DNA of 64,000 nucleotides, taken from assembly GCA_018261755.1 (NCBI GenBank), contig JAGTRJ010000025.1:29016-93015 (forward strand), read 5' to 3'. Source of the DNA: Burkholderiaceae bacterium. Lineage in GTDB: Bacteria; Pseudomonadota; Gammaproteobacteria; Burkholderiales; Burkholderiaceae_D. A program made the translations under genes and the position numbers. The notes beneath the pieces were generated by a model. That model saw only the letters and a program-made list of their open reading frames with translations. It did not search any database and was not told the origin of the DNA. Below, in pieces: positions 62,840 through 64,000 of this stretch (its first letter is position 1; the number at the start of each line of letters is the position of its first letter).

Positions 62840-63310
62840 ATGCAACTCGTCATCGTCGCTGTCGGGCACAAGATGCCCGCCTGGGTTGATGCCGCTTTCG
62901 GCGAATATGCCAAACGGATGCCGCCGGAATGCCGCATCGTGCTCAAAGAAATTCGTCCGATAGAGCGCACTGGCGGCAAGACGGCGGAATCCGCGATGCA
63001 GCAGGAACGAAGCCGCATCGAGGCCGCCCTGCCGAAAGGGGCGCGTATCATCGCACTCGATGAACGCGGCAAGGATTGGACCACGATGCAGCTGTCGCAG
63101 CAATTCACGCAATGGCAGCAGGACGGGCGCGATGTCGCCATTGTCATCGGCGGCGCGGACGGGCTGGATGCCGGTTTCAAGGCGAATGCGGATGGCCTGC
63201 TCCGCCTGTCGAGCATGACGCTGCCGCACAGCATGGTGCGCGTGCTGCTGGCTGAACAACTGTACCGTGCCTGGTCGATCACGCAAAACCACCCGTATCA
63301 CCGGGCCTAG
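62840..63310 (+). CDS. rlmH: 23S rRNA (pseudouridine-1915-N3)-methyltransferase RlmH
   Basis: 156-residue SPOUT-fold methyltransferase acting on helix 69 of assembled 70S ribosomes. [20 protein letters not shown] starts it; [37 protein letters not shown] (SAM knot) and [20 protein letters not shown] then TQNHPYHR complete the family pattern. Normal length. It lies 9 bases after rsfS and 3 before maf. Confidence 0.97.
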   Translation: MQLVIVAVGHKMPAWVDAAFGEYAKRMPPECRIVLKEIRPIERTGGKTAESAMQQERSRIEAALPKGARIIALDERGKDWTTMQLSQQFTQWQQDGRDVAIVIGGADGLDAGFKANADGLLRLSSMTLPHSMVRVLLAEQLYRAWSITQNHPYHRA

Positions 63311-63313
63311 CGC

Positions 63314-63934
63314 ATGAACAAAACCAGTCAAACCATTTACCTGGCATCGCAAAGTCCGCGCCGGCGCGAACTGCTGCGGCAAATCGGGATCGAATTCCAG
63401 TTGCTGCTGCTGCGCAGCGCCCCGCCACGCGGACCGGACGTGAGCGAGGAAGTGCTGCCCGGCGAAGCGCCACGCGATTACGTCAGCCGCGTCACGCGCG
63501 AAAAGGTGACTTTCGCACAAAAGGCGCTGGCGATGCGCAGCCTGCCGCCGCGCCCGATTCTGGCCGCAGATACCACGGTCGTGCTCGATGGCCACATCCT
63601 CGGCAAACCGGTCAATGCCGCCGAAGCGACCGAAATGCTGCAATCGCTGTCTGGTCGGACGCACGAAGTCATCACCGGCATTGCGCTCGCATACCAGGAG
63701 CAATTGTTGCAGGTGCTGCAAGTATCGCAGGTGACTTTCGCCCCCCTGTCGCCGGAAACAATCGCCGCCTATTGCGCCAGCGGCGAACCGTACGACAAGG
63801 CTGGCGGATACGGCATTCAGGGCATGGCTGCCGCCTTTATCGCTCACATTGATGGCAGTTATTCGGGTATCATGGGATTGCCGCTGTTTGAAACCGCGCA
63901 ACTGCTGCGGCAAGCCGGCATCCACACGATATGA
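63314..63934 (+). CDS. maf: Maf family nucleotide pyrophosphatase (YhdE-type)
   Basis: 206 residues. The start IYLASQSPRRRELLRQIGIE is the Maf signature; ILAADTTVVLDGHILGKPVN and EPYDKAGGYGIQGMAA hold metal and base contacts; IDGSYSGIMGLPLFET ends the domain. The DKAGGYGIQG form suggests the dTTP/UTP pyrophosphatase subgroup. Its stop overlaps the rng start (ATGA). Confidence 0.94.
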   Translation: MNKTSQTIYLASQSPRRRELLRQIGIEFQLLLLRSAPPRGPDVSEEVLPGEAPRDYVSRVTREKVTFAQKALAMRSLPPRPILAADTTVVLDGHILGKPVNAAEATEMLQSLSGRTHEVITGIALAYQEQLLQVLQVSQVTFAPLSPETIAAYCASGEPYDKAGGYGIQGMAAAFIAHIDGSYSGIMGLPLFETAQLLRQAGIHTI

Positions 63935-64000
63935 GCGAAGACATCCTTATCAATTTCACGCCGCAGGAAACGCGCGTTGCGCTGATCCAGCAAGGCGTGG
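63931..64000 (+). CDS. rng: Ribonuclease G (N-terminal fragment, cut by window edge)
   Basis: 23 codons only: MSEDILINFTPQETRVALIQ QGV, the characteristic N-terminus of RNase G/CafA, an endonuclease maturing 16S rRNA and mRNAs. The start overlaps the maf stop by 4 bases, a common rlmH-maf-rng arrangement. The rest is beyond the window. Confidence 0.88.
   Translation, partial: MSEDILINFTPQETRVALIQQGV

Noticed and set aside
62099..63925. 608-residue minus-strand open frame
   Set aside because: It is the antisense shadow of rsfS, rlmH and maf; the Phe/Arg-rich translation reflects the Lys/Ala-rich tail read backwards.

Overview
The window is ordinary chromosome of a GC-rich betaproteobacterium, most likely Burkholderiales near Oxalobacteraceae. 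This rests on gene order and protein similarity recalled from memory: rimP-nusA, parE-parC, pyrG-kdsA-eno-ftsB, rpsB-tsf-pyrH-frr-ispU-cdsA-dxr-rseP-bamA-skp-lpxD-fabZ-lpxA-lpxB, tig-clpP-clpX-lon, and yebC-purD-nadD-rsfS-rlmH-maf-rng. No phage, CRISPR array, rRNA operon or complete insertion sequence was found.

Layout. 0-6.4 kb: nusA/rimP (leftward, behind a promoter and an attenuator-like leader), then parE, parC and hpnC (rightward). 6.4-8.5 kb: an accessory patch with a MITE-like repeat, a flavin reductase-like gene and an AT-richer gene bracketed by two copies of a 120-bp repeat. 8.5-19.5 kb: NAD synthesis (nadA-nadC), small unknown genes, the ftsB/eno/kdsA/pyrG block, a glucan phosphorylase and a methyltransferase. 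19.5-32.8 kb: mixed small genes, a Gdt1-type Mn exporter behind a yybP-ykoY riboswitch, htpG behind a sigma-32 promoter but carrying a frameshifting deletion, tRNA-Lys, a CDF-like transporter, a two-component pair, a DNA glycosylase and an FAH-family hydrolase. 32.8-47 kb: one long leftward run for translation factors, undecaprenyl/isoprenoid and phospholipid precursors, lipid A and outer-membrane assembly. 47-55 kb: nnrD, then lon, clpX, clpP and tig. 55-57 kb: radC split in two by about 1.2 kb of foreign DNA. 57-64 kb: ispH, glk and the yebC-to-rng run.

The genes are mostly housekeeping: envelope biogenesis, protein quality control, NAD and nucleotide synthesis, ribosome assembly. The most unusual material is between the genes. 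One repeat family has five near-complete copies and two degenerate ones, carries hairpins that could terminate transcription on both strands, and sits mainly where genes converge. A second MITE-like family has two copies. The ends of these elements supply the stop codons of two neighbouring genes. Two conserved genes, radC and htpG, are broken. I did not find a convincing new multi-gene system. The best candidates for follow-up are the repeat family, the radC insert with its cargo gene, and the rimP leader.
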